This document shows, piece by piece, positions 43,801 to 49,800 of a stretch of 64,000 nt of DNA. Every line of letters starts with the position of its first letter. Positions within the stretch are counted from its first letter, which is position 1. This stretch comes from Ryuthela nishihirai. Taxonomy: Eukaryota > Arthropoda > Arachnida > Araneae > Heptathelidae. The notes beneath the pieces are model-generated. The model saw only the letters and a list, made by a program, of their open reading frames with translations, ran no database searches and had not been told where the DNA came from. Made by a program: the position numbers and the translations under genes. Where the stretch lies: the NCBI GenBank assembly GCA_038380435.1, contig JAWZYU010000017.1, positions 19,839,283 to 19,903,282 on the forward strand. The letters run 5' to 3'.

Positions 43801-46800
43801 AAAATATTATTGATCATCATTCAAAACAACTGCAGACTACCTTTAATTATGACAAAATAAATTCTTCTAAAAAATATGATTCCATGCAAACTACAGAGAA
43901 ACACTAGAAATTTATTGTAATAAAAATACTTTATCACAGATACTGTCTTTACACCATGGAGAATTCAACTTTGGGATCCCATACCACATCTGATAAATAC
44001 AACTTTAAAACAGATGATATTGCAATGTTAAGAAATATTTCAACAAACTTTTTTTTATAAAGAAATAAAAAGTCCAAAGATTACATAAAAAAACAAAAAT
44101 TGTGCAGAAGCAATTGCCATCAGGATTAACACTCTAGGTCAGGGGCATCCAAGTTCTTTTAATAGAAAGCCATGTGATCAGAAATCCATATGTGTGTAGG
44201 TGGGCTGCTTGATCAGAAATCCAAATTTGTGTGAGAAGAATGATTTTTTATTGATAAATAATATTTCCCTTTTATCACTAATTCTTCATAATGTCCCATG
44301 TTCATGACCTAATTTTAATGAAATTAAATCTTACAGTCAGTTACACAATAGTAGTGAAAGACAGATGGTTGACCCTACTAGTTCGTGTGTTTTTCATTTC
44401 GTTACAAATCTGAGGGAGGTGCATCCCAATGTCAGGCAGGCCTCATTTGGCTCAGACTGCATGTTGCGATGCTACCTGTGCTCTAGATAATTAATTTCTT
44501 CACTCCACATATAGTGTCTAGTTGAAATATGTTTAGTTGAATGAGCTGAGATTTTAAACTTAATAATAACACCTTCTACTAGTGCTTTATAATGTTCCTC
44601 TTCTATTTGCATAATGGAATGCTACAAAACTGAAGATTTGCTTGATCATAGGACTTAAACTGTTCTGAAACTAGCCATCCTTAATTCATATAGCATTTTA
44701 GGAATTAACTTTTGTAAATTTTGCAACTTCTACACTTCTTTGACCAAGTTGGTTGGTATATATATATATAGTCTAGGTATCATTGCACTCATTAGTGACA
44801 ACAGAAAATAATACATTTGGTCCAGTTACTTCTTCAGAGATGTCTTCATCTTGCTGATAAATACTACATTTCATGTTCGGACTAATATTTCATTATGTGA
44901 TACATTTCATCAGTTCATTCAAAAAAGGCAACATAAACATTAATCATCAGCAATGATCATGATTAAGGAATATAGCATAGTTTAGGAAAAATTTTCTACA
45001 AAAATAAAGTATTTAATCATAATAACCAGTAATAACTAACAAAGTCAACTTAAAAAATGATAGAAAACATGATGCAATCAAAATTAAAAAATAGATTCAC
45101 TTGCATGAGAATAAGGATTAGGAAATTTTTCTAATTTACAGAGAAAACTGCAGATAAATGCAAATGAAGAAATAAACAGTATTGTGTAAAATTTGCTTAC
45201 TGACATGAAAAGTATGAATTCATATCTGATTGGACTTGTAACAATCACAAAACAAATTAGAGGCTGAAAACACTCATTTCACAGCATCCAGTGGCTTCAT
45301 ATAACTTGAAATATAGTCTATAGAGTGATACCCTTACATAATTTTTCCATTTCTCATCAACGTTTATAAGAGTAAAATCATTCAAGATACTTTTCAAGTC
45401 TACTAGTACTTTATTTTTGCTTTCTTTTAAATCTATTTTAAGATCTTTTAATCTATTTAAAACATCTTAATAAGCAACATAAATTTTCTGATCAGCATCT
45501 AAATTTTAATGTTGACATACTAAAATGTAAGTGTAAAACAGGACCCCTCTTCAAAAAAAAAGACAGGAAAACAGATATTCATGGCAGATTAGTTAGACAA
45601 GATATATTGTACTTGGAACAAATATTTTTTGGGCACTTGGGATGTACAGGAATGAATTCATTGCAATTTTGCTACAGTGGATATTAGAATTAGTGCTTAA
45701 TATTTTCTTTTCAGAGGCATATCATTTATTAATAAACCTATGGTGCAAAAATATATTTTAAACTCTCTAATGACTTACCTATCAGATCCTGCTGCTAATT
45801 TATTATGTTGCACAAGAGCATCTTGGAAACACTCCTCAAGGGATCGAACTTCAGAGTCCCTGTAGAATTAATAGAGAAGTTTTAACCAAAAAAAAAAAAA
45901 CTGAATATTAGCTCCATTAATGAACCAAGTGTATGTTGGAAAATTTCCATCTTGATAGAAATTGAATTCACTGGAAAGAAAATCCAGTGATTCATAACTA
46001 AATTCCAAAGTTCAGTTTTTATTCATTTGATTCACTAAATCAAATAAACTTTATCAGAGACAGAAAACCATTTCATAAATTCAGAACATTTAACAGTACA
46101 TAATTTACCATCATACTTCTTTTAAATCAGTATTTGACATATTAGAGTCCTCAAGTTTCTGCTGATTCTTTAATCATTTTAAGGCACAAGTTCAGAACTT
46201 AAGAACATAGAGCAAATAAATAGTAATAATCAGCACTAACATTTTAAGCTAAAGGTATAAAATTTGAAATTCAGAAAGCATATATAATTATAATTACATA
46301 TATATTATTACATAAGCATATACAATTAAACAGGACATATATATATGTATCATAGCATTATAATAAAAAAAATAAAAAATAAATACCCCCTCAAGCAGCT
46401 GCTTGCCACAGAGGTCTGACAGGAGCCTGTCAGTTTATATGCCATAGTAGAAGGTCTGTGAGGATGGCAGGACCTCAGCAGAAAAACGACACATTCATCC
46501 ATGCCTTACCTGGGGCTCGAACTCAGGTCCCTTAGATCCGTAGCCAAGCATGCTAACCACTCGGCCATGGGACTAATTGTAAATAAAATTTATGACATTT
46601 TTTCTTCTTATTAGTGAAAATAACAACTATACTGTATTATGAACCAACCTGACATTCCCTCATAATGTTTTGAAATCTCAAGCAAGACCATAAAAATATG
46701 ATTGAAATGGGTCAATGAACTAGAAGAGTTTGAGAAATACTGCTTTACATCAAGGCAATGTAAAGCCTTCGTTTTTTTAAATATAATTCAATTTTCATTT

Positions 46801-49800
46801 GCAGTATTCTAAACTTTCTTATGCGTAAAGAGCAATTTTTGACAAAAAGTTTGTTTAAATTTATTCATTATTAGGCATTTAATATGTCATCACTGAAAAT
46901 CCAATATAGTTAACAGTGAGGTAACAGGATATGAATAATGGAATAAAAAATAAATAAGAGGTCTTAAATTTACTAGCATGTCATTTAAAGGTATAACCAA
47001 GGCAAAGGTTTGTTTCAATTTTTACTCATGATTCTAATTTTCCACACAGAAAGAAATGGGTATCTGTTGCAAATGAAAAATATTATACGTGAATATCTAC
47101 AGCAGGGCTGCTCAAATGGCTATGGGTCACATTTGGCCTGTGAATTAAGATTTGTTGCCCATTAAGAATGTGTTAAAAATACCAAAAAACCAGAGATGTG
47201 TAAGATTTTGCACAAGGTATATGAAAGCAAATAACTGAATTGGTTAAGAATATGTAATGTACTACATAAATGTAATTATGTTCTTTTTTCACATCTGGCC
47301 CACAAGAAGGCCTGGAATTCAAAACATGGGAAAAAAAATTCTGACACACGACACACCTGAAAATGTGATTGAGTATTCCTGACCTGTAATATGAAATATT
47401 CTTAGACATGTCCAAATTATGGAATAAATTTTTATTCTGTGTTGATGTACATTTAGTGATGCAATATTTTAAATTAATTTGCTTTTGCAAAATATTCTTG
47501 AGAATTTTCATTAAAAGAAAATAAGCTAAGTTCACAGTGTACACTATTTAATAACTATATTGTAAAACAACAGTAACACTAAGTTTAATCAGATAACAAT
47601 CCTATATAAAAGGATGGACATAAGTAATGGAAGATCACTATGCACTTGTTAGATAAATATATAGTTTAACTCAGTGTGCAATATAGAAGTATAGATATAT
47701 ATATATACAATTTTTTTTTTCTGATACTACTAGCACAGTTGTTAAATTTTGTTCATGTGAAAATGATGTTCATAAGATATGTAAATATCTTTCATGATGT
47801 AAATATATTTCATGAAATATCTTTCATGATGTATTCATCATGAAATTCAAAATGCCCTTAGGAGCACAAAATGAATTTATTTCTTGATGTTATGTACTTG
47901 ATGACAAAGGTTATAGAAGAAAGTGCCACTTCATGAACATACAAAAGGATGGTGTAAACTAATTAGAACACAACTTACTGTACATATTCATAACAGTTAA
48001 TCAATTATTGCAATTTTGGACATATTTATATCCTTCAAGAGACTGAAGTTGATGTTCAGAAGATTACTCAAGAAATTATATCACTTAAATTGTATAAGAA
48101 TAATATATATAATAATATATATTATTTTTATGCAATTTAACCCTTTAACGCCCAGAACGGCCCAAAAGGCTGAGATTTTGAAATGGACTAGTCCAAATAG
48201 TGCTATTTCTTTGTCTTTACTACCCTCTACCTTTTTCTCAGATTTCTTGGGCGTTAAAGGGTTAAATGATATATTGTAACACATAAAAACAGACTTTACC
48301 AAAAAACTTTACTAAAAGCATAAAACTTTTTTGCAATTCAATCTGTAAGCATTTTTGATGTTACCCTCACTGTTTCAGTTACTTTGAGCCTGATATTTGT
48401 ACTAGTATTCTCTTTTCCAAGACACTAGAAACTGCATGAATACAGTGTTGACTTTAAATAAGTGGGGGCTTAAAAACTAACTATATTATTAAAATTATTA
48501 ACTAATTACCTAACTATAATAATTTAACTAATTGGGTACTACAAATAATACTACCAAATAATTATAACTTACATTTTAACTGATGTGATACATATGACTC
48601 TGCCTCTGTTCATAACTTTTCCTGCACTTTCAGTCAGAGAAGTTCTTTTTTCATGCTGCACTTCACTACACTGACAAAGAGCTTCAATAGCAGCATTCAA
48701 ACCCTGTATTATGCTACAATCCCTACGATTTATACTACTCTGTGGAACACCAACTTGTGCTAAAGCTCCCATAAGCTGAAAGTATATAATTAGTAAAAGT
48801 TACATAAGTGAACAAGAGTATCAGCTGCTACTATACCACACAGAATACTTTACCAAGATATATTATATAGCTATCAAAATTTACCTACTTTTGCATTCAT
48901 AACAATCATCAGGTTTATTTGAAACCACTATCTTTGCTGTTGCATTCTGCTAATACTGGGTATAAGGGAAACATTGTCTTGAGCTGGGTGGGAACTGAAC
49001 CTATGACCTCCTGATAATATATCAAGTGCTCCGACTGCTGAGCTACTGGTTGCTGATAAGATTTTCCCTGTTGTTAAGTCTTATACCCTAGTCTAATGTA
49101 GATGTTATGATTGCTCATTCATTGGAGCTATTTCAGGCTCATGCATAACATCAGAAGCATACCTAGGCAATCTGATTTTTTTTAGCATATTTTAACATCT
49201 CTCTGTGAATTCTAGGGTTGAGACTTAACAACAGGGGAAATCTTGATCAGCAGCTGGCAGCTCAGAGGTCAGAGCACCTGACATGTTATCAGGAGGTCAT
49301 CATTCACCTGGTTCAAGAAAATGTTTCCCTATATCCAGTATTAGCAGAATACAACAGCGAAGATAGTGGCTTCAGTATCAAAATTTATTTTTGAAAAAGC
49401 TAACTTGCATTATCTGGATTAGCCAATTTTTATTTTTCTTTCCAATTAATTGAAAAATTTCATTACTTTATACATAAAGCAATAATCCAATAGCATTTTT
49501 TGTGTGTGTTCAAAATTAGTGATTTATTTCTCTCTCGGTAGAATAATATAACATTCACAGTTGTAATATAAAGATGTTAATATACTTTAGTCAGTAGCAT
49601 TTGTTTCAACTTAGGTGCTTTAGAATTAAATAATACTAGATGGTAAATTAACCAGCTTTATGAAGGGGTAAGAATGCTAATCAAATCTTGTGCTAAAGTG
49701 ACAGAGCATTACATTGATTTTTTTTTATCTTTTGGTAAGTAGGCCCTGTGCTGCTATCAAGTGATTTTGCTATAGTCACCAAACAATGAACTCTGGGTAA

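Noticed and set aside
47173..47544. A 123-codon open frame as a host protein
   Set aside because: Low-complexity, Ile/Asn/Lys/Phe-rich translation of AT-rich intron; the first half overlaps a hAT-type element. No family pattern.
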